Source: Gammaproteobacteria bacterium
GTDB taxonomy: Bacteria; Pseudomonadota; Gammaproteobacteria; Nevskiales; Nevskiaceae
DNA length: 64,000 bases
Assembly: GCA_026398875.1 (NCBI GenBank)
Contig: JAPLSB010000021.1
Coordinates: forward strand, 124,001-188,000
Direction of reading: 5' to 3'
Position 1 is the first letter of the stretch; every line of letters starts with the position of its first letter. Below, piece after piece: positions 53,523 through 61,411 of this stretch. Below the pieces are notes generated by a model. That model was not told where the DNA came from. It did not search any database and was given only the letters and a program-made list of their open reading frames with translations. Both the position numbers and the translations under genes were made by a program.

Positions 53523-54905
53523 CTAGGCCGGAGCGTCGATCGATTCGATGCGCACCAGTTTCCTGTTGACGAACTCCTGGATGCCGTCGCGCGACAGCTC
53601 GCGTCCATAGCCGGAGTTGTTGATGCCGCCGAACGGCAGGTCGGCCGCAGTCCAGGTCGGGTGATTGATGAAGACCATGCCGGAATCGATATGGCGAGCC
53701 AGATGACGGCCGCGAGCGATGTCGCGCGTGAACACGCTGGCGCCCAGGCCGAAGTCCGAATCATTGGCGAGCGCCACCGCTTCTTCCTCGTCGCGAACGG
53801 TGAACACCAGTGCGACCGGCCCGAAGAATTCTTCGCGATACGCCGGGTTTGACGGCGCGATGTTGCTGAGGATCGTCGGCTGCATGAACACACCCGGCCG
53901 GTCGATGCGCTGGCCGCCCATCACCCGTGTGGCGCCGGCCGCCACGGCGCGCTGGACCTGATCGAGCAGCGTCTTCAGTGCCGATTCGGTGGACAGCGGG
54001 CCGAGGGTCGTGGCCGGGTCCATCGGGTCGCCGGGCTTCAGTGCCGACAGCGCGGCCCGAAACTGCTTCAGGAAGGGCTTTGCAATCGTGTCGACGAGAA
54101 TGAAGCGCTTGGCCGCCACGCAGCACTGCCCGGTGTTGTTCATCTTCGCCCAGACCGCCCACTGGACAGTCTTTTCGAGATCGGCATCGTCAAGCACGAT
54201 GAAGGCATCACTGCCGCCCAGTTCCATCGTCGACTTCTTGAGGTTCTGCCCGGCTCGGGCCGCGACGCGCTTGCCGGCCTCGACGCTGCCGGTCAGCGCC
54301 ACACCCTTGATGCGGGGATCGTCGATCACGCGATCGACCTGCGCATACGAGATCAGCAGGTTGGTATAGGCGCCAGCCGGAGCGCCGGCATCAAGCCACA
54401 ACTGCTCGAAGGCCGTCGCGCACTGCGGCACGCAGCCAGCGTGCTTGACCATCACCACATTGCCCGCCATCAGATTCGGTGCCGCGAAGCGGGCCAGCTG
54501 GTAGTACGGGAAACTCCACGGCTGAACGCCGAACAGCACGCCGAGTGGACTGCTCTGCACCTCGGCTTCGCCGGACGATGGCACCAGCGCTTCGGTGGCC
54601 AGGAACCGCGCGGCATGGCGGGCGTAGTAGTCGAGGATGTCGGCGCTCAGCCGCACTTCGCCGCGCGCCTGATCGATCAGCTTGCCCATTTCGAGCGTCA
54701 CCAGTTTCGCCAGTTCGTCGACGCGTGCGTGCATCAAGCGGGCGGCACCGGCGACCACGACGGCGCGCTCGACAAAGCTTTTCCGGCGCCAGGTCTCGAA
54801 GCAGTTCGACGCCGTGGCGATGGCGGCTTGTAGTTCGCGATCGGTGAACGCCACGAAGGTCTTGAGTACCGCGCCGTCGTACGGATTGACGCTTTGGTAG
54901 CTCAC
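53523..54905 (-). CDS. NAD(P)-dependent succinate-semialdehyde dehydrogenase-like aldehyde dehydrogenase
   Basis: A 460-residue aldehyde dehydrogenase of the short Sad/YneI type. Glu228 in STMELGGSDAF and Cys261 in NNTGQCCVAAKRF form the active site; PSNPAYREEFFGPVA and ADLPFGGINNSGYGREL follow. It likely oxidises succinate semialdehyde or a similar small aldehyde. It is not in an evident operon: 185 bases with no gene separate it from DUF4149. Confidence 0.9.
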   Translation of the reverse strand: MSYQSVNPYDGAVLKTFVAFTDRELQAAIATASNCFETWRRKSFVERAVVVAGAARLMHARVDELAKLVTLEMGKLIDQARGEVRLSADILDYYARHAARFLATEALVPSSGEAEVQSSPLGVLFGVQPWSFPYYQLARFAAPNLMAGNVVMVKHAGCVPQCATAFEQLWLDAGAPAGAYTNLLISYAQVDRVIDDPRIKGVALTGSVEAGKRVAARAGQNLKKSTMELGGSDAFIVLDDADLEKTVQWAVWAKMNNTGQCCVAAKRFILVDTIAKPFLKQFRAALSALKPGDPMDPATTLGPLSTESALKTLLDQVQRAVAAGATRVMGGQRIDRPGVFMQPTILSNIAPSNPAYREEFFGPVALVFTVRDEEEAVALANDSDFGLGASVFTRDIARGRHLARHIDSGMVFINHPTWTAADLPFGGINNSGYGRELSRDGIQEFVNRKLVRIESIDAPA

Positions 54906-55090
54906 GGAATCACGCCTCGCTCTGTGGCGGCGATGTCGCCAAGGCGTGTCAGGTCGAACAGGTCGATCATCGGTCGGTGCTCCACGGGTGCAGGCGCAAG
55001 GGCCTGAGGTCGGAAAGGGGCACCGTCGACGCTAGGCGTCCGGCCTGCGGCCGTCCGTCTCTCAGCACACTTTGCGAAGCGCGACCGGTC

Positions 55091-55504
55091 TCAGCCAGCC
55101 AGCCGGACCAGCACCACGCCGACGGCGGCGATGTGCGCCAGCGTGATCAGCACCGACACGCCGTGCAGCACTGCGAACTGCCGGCGATCACCGCGATCGG
55201 TGGCGCGGTTGATCGCCGGCATCAGCGCCTGACGGGTCGGCACCGTCGTCGCGGCGATCACCGCCAGCAGCACGACGGATCGCTGATCGCCGCCGGCCAG
55301 CATCAGCAGCAAGGCCGCCAGCGCCGCCGTGCCGATGACGAACAGATAGAACGGCGGAAAGGCCTTGCGGATCAGCGTCCGCGCCTCGGCCACCGGCATC
55401 ACCTTGAACAGGAAGGCGGCAAAGCCCGCCGCGAACAGCAGCATGCCGCCGAACAGCCATGCGCTGACCAGCAATGCAGCCGGTCGTGCCAGATCGATGA
55501 TCAC
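55091..55504 (-). CDS. DUF4149 (TMEM205-like) membrane protein
   Basis: A 137-residue protein with four hydrophobic segments (LLVSAWLFGGMLLFAAGFAA, LFVIGTAALAALLLMLAG, VVLLAVIAATTVPTRQALM, GVSVLITLAHIAAVGVVLVR). The layout and RKAFPPFYLF segment suit the DUF4149 family. Function unknown. It lies 42 bases downstream of the DCC-COQ7 gene in the same orientation and is probably co-transcribed. Confidence 0.72.
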   Translation of the reverse strand: MIIDLARPAALLVSAWLFGGMLLFAAGFAAFLFKVMPVAEARTLIRKAFPPFYLFVIGTAALAALLLMLAGGDQRSVVLLAVIAATTVPTRQALMPAINRATDRGDRRQFAVLHGVSVLITLAHIAAVGVVLVRLAG

Positions 55505-55546
55505 TTGAGCAATGTCTCGTGTAGTTGTTGAACGGGGCAGCCGGCG

Positions 55547-56569
55547 CTAGATGTAGCGGCACAGCAGCACGGCCTGCGCCGATCCCTGGCTGACCAGCCA
55601 CAGCCAGCCCTTCAGCAGCGCACCCGGCCGGTGGTCCCAGCGCGATCCGGCGTCGTCCCGGTGCGCGACCTCATCGGCCTGACAGCCGACCAGCAGCGGG
55701 CGCAGCTGCTGCAGCGGACCGGCTTCGGCGCTGCTCGGCGCCTGTGCGAGATGCCGGTCGATCTGCTCGATCTGCGCCGCGTAGTGGCGATCGACGAAGG
55801 TTTCCACCGCTTCGATCGTCGCGTAGACGGCGCGCGGGCCGAAGCAGGCCGGCAGTGCACCGGTCAGCCAGCCCGACAGCCGCCACAGCGGCAGCAGCGC
55901 GCTGCGCGAGCGCTTCGGCACCACGGTCTCGATCAGCCCGAGGTGCCGCTGTTCGGTGTCGAGATGGTGGCGAGCGAACGCGCGCAGTTCCGGATCCCGG
56001 GCAACGGCCAGCACCCCGCGGTAGATCATCACCGCGCCGGTTTCGCCGGCGTGGTCGGTGCGCAGTTCGCGCTGCAGCGCACGCGGCAATGCCGCCGCGA
56101 CGGCCGAACCGGATCGGCCTCGCCACAGCGGGCGGACAACCAGAAAGACCGTGTACAGCACGTCGAGCACCGGCAGCATGCCGGGCAGGCGCGCCAGCTT
56201 CGCCAGCCAGCGCCAGCGCGGCAGATGCGACCAGATTTCCGCGAACGCCGCGGCCCCCTGCAGCAGCGTGCCGTCGGCACGGCGAACGTGCATTCGGGCC
56301 AGCGCCGTTGCGGCATCCAGATCCGGTCCCAGGTCGGCGGCGCTGCCGGCATGGGCATCGACCCAGCGCAGCGATTCGCCGCCTTCGGTCCGCTGATAGC
56401 TGGCGATTTCGGCACGGCACAGCGGGCAGCCGCCGTCGTAGTAGACGCACAGGGCGTCGGCCGCCGCTGCGGGTTGCGCTGTGGCGGGTGGCGTCAGGTG
56501 TTCGGGCATCGAGGACATGGCGAGGTCGGCAAGGTGGCGTGTCAAGGGCTTGGCTGAGCCGTATGACAA
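55547..56569 (-). CDS. DCC-domain / COQ7 demethoxyubiquinone hydroxylase fusion
   Basis: A 340-residue two-domain protein. The first (about 38-150) is a DCC/DUF393 thiol-disulfide-like domain with YYDGGCPLCRAEI (Cys48-x2-Cys51). The second (about 160-340) is a COQ7 di-iron hydroxylase with likely ligands Glu176, Glu206, His209, Glu256, Glu300 and His303 (DHAGETGA, DTEQRHL, EAVETFV, DEVAHR), spaced as in COQ7. COQ7 hydroxylates demethoxyubiquinone in ubiquinone synthesis. The fusion is unusual. The start could also be at 56518 or 56509; I give the longest. Confidence 0.85.
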   Translation of the reverse strand: MSYGSAKPLTRHLADLAMSSMPEHLTPPATAQPAAAADALCVYYDGGCPLCRAEIASYQRTEGGESLRWVDAHAGSAADLGPDLDAATALARMHVRRADGTLLQGAAAFAEIWSHLPRWRWLAKLARLPGMLPVLDVLYTVFLVVRPLWRGRSGSAVAAALPRALQRELRTDHAGETGAVMIYRGVLAVARDPELRAFARHHLDTEQRHLGLIETVVPKRSRSALLPLWRLSGWLTGALPACFGPRAVYATIEAVETFVDRHYAAQIEQIDRHLAQAPSSAEAGPLQQLRPLLVGCQADEVAHRDDAGSRWDHRPGALLKGWLWLVSQGSAQAVLLCRYI

Positions 56570-56776
56570 CGCGAATGCGCCGATGTCACCGATGTTCGAC
56601 AGATTTCGGATCGCGGATCGCAGTGGCGAGCCGGTACTGCGGGAGGACCCTGCTGGTGTCCGGCGTCACGGACCGGTGTCCGGACCCGTTCTGCCGATTC
56701 GGCACCGGGTATGCCTGACTGCGCGAGGGCAGGGCATGGCGGTCGCCATCGAACGGCGAGGGTGACGCCCAACGAA

Positions 56777-56812
56777 CTTCCCCCGCTGACGCGGCGCGTG
56801 CAGCGGGGGAAG
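56777..56812. terminator. Terminator-like hairpin after the PstS-like gene
   Basis: A perfect 12-base stem (CTTCCCCCGCTG/CAGCGGGGGAAG) with a 12-base loop lies 46 bases beyond the PstS-like stop on the minus strand, in a 289-base gap that has no gene I can support. Only a weak T-rich stretch follows. Confidence 0.6.
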
Positions 56813-56858
56813 CAAGGGCCGATCTGAAGCGAGTCGGATCGGCCGACATCTCACATCC

Positions 56859-58472
56859 TTAGCCGCGCACGCAGGCGGCAACCGTTGCCGGCACGTCGAC
56901 GACCGCGCCATTCAGCTTCAGCGTCAGCGGCGCAAAGCCGGTGGTCTTGCCGATGGTCTTCGTCGTCGCCAGGATCGTCGGGTTGAACGACGCGCCGAGC
57001 AGCGCCTGCACATCGGCGAGCTTCGCGCCGTTGCCGGTGCCGGTGGCGATCAGGTACGAGACGGCGATGACCGGATAGGTCGCGAAGTCCTGCGCGGCCT
57101 TCTTGGTCGCGATGACCGGCGGCTGGGCGTAGTCGTTCGGCAGCACGGTCAGAAGGCAGCCCGGCACCGCCGAGGCATTCTGGCCGGTGACGTCGAGCAC
57201 GGTCGGACGACCGTTGGCGTCATTGGCGCCGAGCACCTTGTCCAGCGACACGTTCAGTTCCAGACCGGTCGCCTTCTTGGCCAGCAGGTTCTTCGACGGG
57301 CTCAGCTTGTTGTAGACCACGGCCGGGCAGGTGTACTTGACGGCCTTGGTCGGCGATGCCACGAACACCTTGCCGCTGCCAACGCAGGTCACATCGTCGC
57401 CGCCCGGCGGAATCACGCCCGGGGTGCCCTTGGCCAGATCCTTCGAGCGCGACACCGTCGCGAACTTCAGGCTGTCACCACCTTCGCGCTTCGAGCGGCT
57501 GACCGTGTCGGCCACGTCGGCGTAGCCGATCGCGCCGTCGGTCGCGGCAACCGCCGTCACGACGCCGCCGTTGCCCGAAACCGCCAGCGAACCGGCCGGC
57601 AGCGTGGCGCCGGTCGGCAGGCCGCCCGAGAACACGTTGACCGTCTTGAAGCCGGTGACGGCGGTGTCGCCCGGTGCATTCAGGCCCGGGCAGGCAGCCG
57701 ACAGGAAGTTCGTGAAGCTGAACGTCGTGCCCGAGCTGTCCGAACGCGTGATGACCTTGATCGGCTTGGAAGCGATCGTGACCTTCGGCGTGCTGGTCAG
57801 CTGGCTCCAGTCGGTGATCGAGCCGGAGAAGATGCCGCAGATGTCCGAACGGGTCAGGTTGACCTGCTTCTTGCCGACAGCCGCGTTGTTGTAGACCACC
57901 GCGACGCTGCCGACGACGGCCGGAATCTGCACCTGCTGGCTGTACAGCTCGCCGTAGTTCTGCGCCGGCGAACCCGCCGTGGCGTTGAAGGCATTCACGT
58001 CGGACTGCGCCAGCGGCGCATCCGAGCCGCCGAAGTCAGCCTTGCGGGTCGGCGCCGAGACGCCGGCCGGCGTGCCGGTGCCGTAGTCGCCGCACGGAGC
58101 CGAAGCGACCAGCGTGTTCTGGATGATGCCGCGGCCCACGCCCGAGCCACCCTGGCAGTACGACACGCCAACGCGGCCAGTCTTCTGGTCCGGGGTGCCG
58201 GAGGCGGCGGTGCTCTTCGCGAATTCCACGAACAGCGAAGCCTTTTCGGCAGCGTTGGAGTTGACCTTGGCGCCGGCAGCCGGCGGCAGGGTGTTCGACA
58301 GACGACGATTCGGCACGGCGTCAAGCCAGGAATCGCCAACGTAGGCGTTGATCGGGAAAGTGGCGCCGCCACCGTAAAGAATCACGGACGGCTGTTCGAT
58401 CGTCGCGGCACCGGCGGCGCTGGTGAAGACCAGCGCGGCAGCGGCGATCAGTGATCTGGATGAATGAGACAT
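56859..58472 (-). CDS. PstS/DING-like phosphate-binding family protein
   Basis: A 537-residue exported protein with a signal peptide (about 1-22, ending GAA). The start of the mature protein, VILYGGGATFPINAYVGDSW, and GFKTVNVFSG, ICGIFSGSITDWSQL and IKVITRSDSSGTTFSFTNFL form the PstS-type periplasmic binding fold with the phosphate loop. It is longer than PstS (about 320-350 residues), with extra C-terminal sequence, and is Cys-containing, more like the DING/PA0688 class of phosphate-starvation proteins. No pst permease genes are adjacent. In P. aeruginosa the equivalent product is a type II secretion substrate. Confidence 0.82.
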   Translation of the reverse strand: MSHSSRSLIAAAALVFTSAAGAATIEQPSVILYGGGATFPINAYVGDSWLDAVPNRRLSNTLPPAAGAKVNSNAAEKASLFVEFAKSTAASGTPDQKTGRVGVSYCQGGSGVGRGIIQNTLVASAPCGDYGTGTPAGVSAPTRKADFGGSDAPLAQSDVNAFNATAGSPAQNYGELYSQQVQIPAVVGSVAVVYNNAAVGKKQVNLTRSDICGIFSGSITDWSQLTSTPKVTIASKPIKVITRSDSSGTTFSFTNFLSAACPGLNAPGDTAVTGFKTVNVFSGGLPTGATLPAGSLAVSGNGGVVTAVAATDGAIGYADVADTVSRSKREGGDSLKFATVSRSKDLAKGTPGVIPPGGDDVTCVGSGKVFVASPTKAVKYTCPAVVYNKLSPSKNLLAKKATGLELNVSLDKVLGANDANGRPTVLDVTGQNASAVPGCLLTVLPNDYAQPPVIATKKAAQDFATYPVIAVSYLIATGTGNGAKLADVQALLGASFNPTILATTKTIGKTTGFAPLTLKLNGAVVDVPATVAACVRG

Positions 58473-58591
58473 GTAGCCCCCTAAACTCTAATTGACTAAC
58501 GTGGAAACTTCGGAAATGACTTGCTGAACTGGAACTGCACGACGGCACCACACCGTACTCAAGCGAGCGGGCGAACCTTAGAAGTGGATCG

Positions 58592-58618
58592 TGTCAAGGT
58601 GATGTCAATTTGTTGACA
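58592..58618. promoter_or_regulatory. Candidate PHO-box-like repeats upstream of the PstS-like gene
   Basis: Two TGTCA elements (58592-58596 and 58603-58607) are 11 bases apart, the period of PHO-box half-sites, and TTGACA follows at 58613-58618. Their orientation is opposite to the PstS-like gene, and the flanks do not match the consensus well. PhoB control is plausible but weak. Confidence 0.3.
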
Positions 58619-58723
58619 CACCACCGCTCGCAATCAGCGTCGTTTTCTTGTCGGCTTGTGGAGTGTTTCCAGCCGACGCCAGCCAACCCAGTCAATGAAG
58701 GTTGGCGGCTATCGCAAGCGACT

Positions 58724-59548
58724 TCAGCGCTGCATCAGGCGAAGTGGAATGTCCACGACGCAGCCGGAGGACGCCAGCACGACGCTGGACGGGCCGATGC
58801 TGATCAGTCGCAGACCATTCGGCAGCAAGTCGTCCTCGCGGAACACGGCATCGTCAATGACGATGAAGCGCTGCGCCCGGCCGGTGGCGTAAGCGACGGC
58901 AGCCGCATGCGGCAGTGGAAACGTGGCGCGGGCATCGGCCGGCAGATCCATCCACCGGACCGGATCGCCCGGCACCTTCGCTGCCGCGCAGGATCCCTGG
59001 TAGACCCCGGCACGCGTGGTCCTGACTGGTGACGGCCGTGACTCGGCGATGTCAGCAGGCGGCGGTGGGCCGGATGCCGAAATCACCGGTCCTTGCGCCG
59101 GTTCCGGATCGAGTTCATCGAGCGGCATTTCCGCTTCATCGACCGCCGCCGTCAGCGGTGCTTCGCTTGTTGATTGCACGCCGGCATCGTCCGGAACCTC
59201 GGTGATCGGCTCGTTGTAGGCGTAGGGATCTTCTTCGATGTCTTCGGCTTCGATGACGGGTGCCGCCTCGTCGCCCCCTTCATTGGCCGTGACAACGGCT
59301 GCGACATCGGCATCCGGGTTCGGCAGCGGCTCGGCAGGGCTCGACGGCGCGACAGCCGGTGACACGAACTGCGCGTCGGCGGCGTCGCCAGGCGCATCGG
59401 CGACCGATGGATCGGTCGATGGCAATGGCGCCGCCACAGGCGCAACGACGGCAGCGCGTGATGGTGGTCGCGCGATCAGATAAACGACCAGCAGGATGCC
59501 GGCAATGGCTGCGATCAGCGTCAGGACTCTATGCTTTCGGATCGACAT
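58724..59548 (-). CDS. GspB-domain (type II secretion) membrane protein
   Basis: A 274-residue protein: a membrane anchor at about residues 9-26 (LTLIAAIAGILLVVYLIA), then 130 residues of acidic, Pro/Ala-rich linker, then a C-terminal GspB-like domain (RWMDLPADARATFPLPHAAA, RAQRFIVIDDAVFREDDLLP, GLRLISIGPSSVVL). GspB assists type II secretin assembly or anchoring. No other gsp/xcp/hxc gene is in the window; the neighbouring PstS/DING-like protein may be the substrate of the machinery. The ATG at 59548 (MSIRKHRVLT) is preferred over 59581. Confidence 0.8.
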   Translation of the reverse strand: MSIRKHRVLTLIAAIAGILLVVYLIARPPSRAAVVAPVAAPLPSTDPSVADAPGDAADAQFVSPAVAPSSPAEPLPNPDADVAAVVTANEGGDEAAPVIEAEDIEEDPYAYNEPITEVPDDAGVQSTSEAPLTAAVDEAEMPLDELDPEPAQGPVISASGPPPPADIAESRPSPVRTTRAGVYQGSCAAAKVPGDPVRWMDLPADARATFPLPHAAAVAYATGRAQRFIVIDDAVFREDDLLPNGLRLISIGPSSVVLASSGCVVDIPLRLMQR

Positions 59549-59597
59549 CACAGGTCTGGACGGGCTTGCGGCGGGTGCCATTGCAACGGTCTGGGGA

Positions 59598-59615
59598 ATG
59601 ACATGTCAATGTCAT
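59598..59615. promoter_or_regulatory. Palindrome in the gspB/tpsB divergent region
   Basis: ATGACAT (59598-59604) and ATGTCAT (59609-59615) are a perfect inverted repeat with a GTCA loop. It contains TGTCA units like those upstream of the PstS-like gene and is followed by a TTGACA (-35-like, 59620-59625). A shared regulator of the two genes is a reasonable guess. Confidence 0.35.
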
Positions 59616-59716
59616 CGTATTGACAAATTGTTGAGCTTTAATAACAAGGCATCGTGATGAAACGCAGATGCAGCGTGGTGAATCGCCACCCGCCGTAGCG
59701 ACGGCCACAGTCGACG

Positions 59717-61393
59717 GTGCGAATACTCATTGTCGTCTTGGGGACTCACTGCTTGCGCATCGTCGGCCTGTCACTGGAACACCTGTCGGTGGCGCTGGCC
59801 GCGTGTGCCTGCCTTGCAGCATACAGTGCCGAACCGACTCCAGCGTCGACTCCACGCACGGTGGCAGTCCCGGTTCGCAATCAGAACTTCGACATTCTCG
59901 AAATTGCCGTCGATGGCAATACGCGTCTGAATGAAATCGAAATCCAGCTGGCAATGGAGCCATTCGTCGGCGAGGGCCGCAAGGCCTCGGATGTCGATGC
60001 GGCACGCACTGCACTCGAACAACTCTACAAGCAGCGCGGCTACAAGAGTGTTGCCGTCACCATTCCCAAGCAGACGATCAAGGATGGACTGGTCGTACTT
60101 GAAGTGGTCGAAGGCAAGGTCGGCAGTCTGGAGGTGCTCGGCAGCCGCTACACCTCGATCGACCAGATCAAGCTGGAAGTGCCGTCGCTGACCGAAGGCA
60201 CGGTGCCGAACTTCGCTGAAGTCGAGAAGGAACTGAACTACGCCAATCGGCTGGCCAATCGCCGGGTCACGCCAGTGCTGGCCTTGTCGGCAACGCCGGG
60301 CACGATCGATGTCGATCTGAACGTCGATGACCAGCTGCCGTTGCGGCTGACCACCGAAGTGAACAACCGCCACGGTCGCGATACCTCGTTCATGCGCGCG
60401 GTCGTCACTGCCGGCTACGACAACCTGTTCCAGCTCGGTCACAGCGTGACCCTGAGCGTGCAGATCGCGCCATACCGGCTCGATGACGGTCGCGTCTACT
60501 ACGGCTCGTACCGCATCCCGTTTGCCGATGGCAGCTGGAGCGTCACCGCGAATGCGCTGCGCACCGGCAGCAACGTGAGCGCGCTGAGCGGCGTCGATGT
60601 CAACGGCAGTGGCAAGAGCTTCGGCTTGTCGCTGAGCAAGCAGTGGCCGGCGATCGGCGGCATCTACTACCCGAGCATCGCGATCGGCGTCGACTACAAG
60701 AACTTCAACACCGTGGCCAGCGTCGGGCCCGGTGCCGAAATCCGTACCCCGGTCGAGTACGTGCCGGTCACGCTCAGCGTCACGCAGCTGCTGCGGCTGG
60801 AAGGGCAATCGTTCCAGAACGATTTCCGGCTCAGCGTGGCCTCGCCCGCAGTGGGCAGCAACAGCGCCACGATCGACCTGAACCGCTTCCAGGCACGCGG
60901 CCAGATGCTGCAGCTGCGCAACGCGATGACTTACGAGCGCCAGCTGCCGGGTGCAATCGAGCTGGGATTGCGCTTCAGCACGCAGATCACCGACCAGCCG
61001 CTGATTTCCAGCGAACAGTTCGCCGGTGGCGGCATGGACAACGTGCGCGGCTATCTGGAAGCCGAGGTGCTCGGCGATTACGGCTACTTCGCGTCGGCAG
61101 AGCTGCGCGCGCCGTCGTTGAGCGACTACGTGCCGTCGAGCCTGCTGTCGCGTGCGGTCACCCAGTTTCAGCCGTACGCGTTCTTCGACAGCGCCGATCT
61201 GAAGCTGCGCGGCCCGTTCCTCGACAACAGCAGTCCGCGCGCCAAGTACCTGTCGAGCTTCGGCTTCGGGCTGAGCTTCAAGCTGATCGACCACCTCAGC
61301 GGAACGCTGGACTGGGCCATGCCGCTGCACCGGGGCACGGTCACCGGTGACGGCGACAGCCGCCTGCTGTTCCGCATTTCCGCATCGCTCTAA
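59717..61393 (+). CDS. TpsB-type (two-partner secretion) outer-membrane transporter, PdtB-like
   Basis: A 558-residue Omp85-superfamily protein. A hydrophobic N-terminus serves as signal; two POTRA domains follow (FDILEIAVDGNTRLNEIEIQ; GSLEVLGSRYTSIDQIKLEV), then the 16-strand barrel with GGGMDNVRGYLEAEVLGDYG, where VRGY is the conserved loop. The length is that of FhaC/ShlB. TpsB proteins secrete a large TpsA exoprotein; none is in the window. The GTG at 59717 begins the signal sequence. An 18-base gap to the next gene suggests an operon with the TonB components. Confidence 0.88.
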   Translation: MRILIVVLGTHCLRIVGLSLEHLSVALAACACLAAYSAEPTPASTPRTVAVPVRNQNFDILEIAVDGNTRLNEIEIQLAMEPFVGEGRKASDVDAARTALEQLYKQRGYKSVAVTIPKQTIKDGLVVLEVVEGKVGSLEVLGSRYTSIDQIKLEVPSLTEGTVPNFAEVEKELNYANRLANRRVTPVLALSATPGTIDVDLNVDDQLPLRLTTEVNNRHGRDTSFMRAVVTAGYDNLFQLGHSVTLSVQIAPYRLDDGRVYYGSYRIPFADGSWSVTANALRTGSNVSALSGVDVNGSGKSFGLSLSKQWPAIGGIYYPSIAIGVDYKNFNTVASVGPGAEIRTPVEYVPVTLSVTQLLRLEGQSFQNDFRLSVASPAVGSNSATIDLNRFQARGQMLQLRNAMTYERQLPGAIELGLRFSTQITDQPLISSEQFAGGGMDNVRGYLEAEVLGDYGYFASAELRAPSLSDYVPSSLLSRAVTQFQPYAFFDSADLKLRGPFLDNSSPRAKYLSSFGFGLSFKLIDHLSGTLDWAMPLHRGTVTGDGDSRLLFRISASL

Positions 61394-61411
61394 TCGGATC
61401 TCCAATCGCTC

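Noticed and set aside
58592..58618. Strong claim of PhoB regulation
   Set aside because: Half-site spacing is right, but orientation and flanking bases do not match the consensus; kept only as a low-confidence site.
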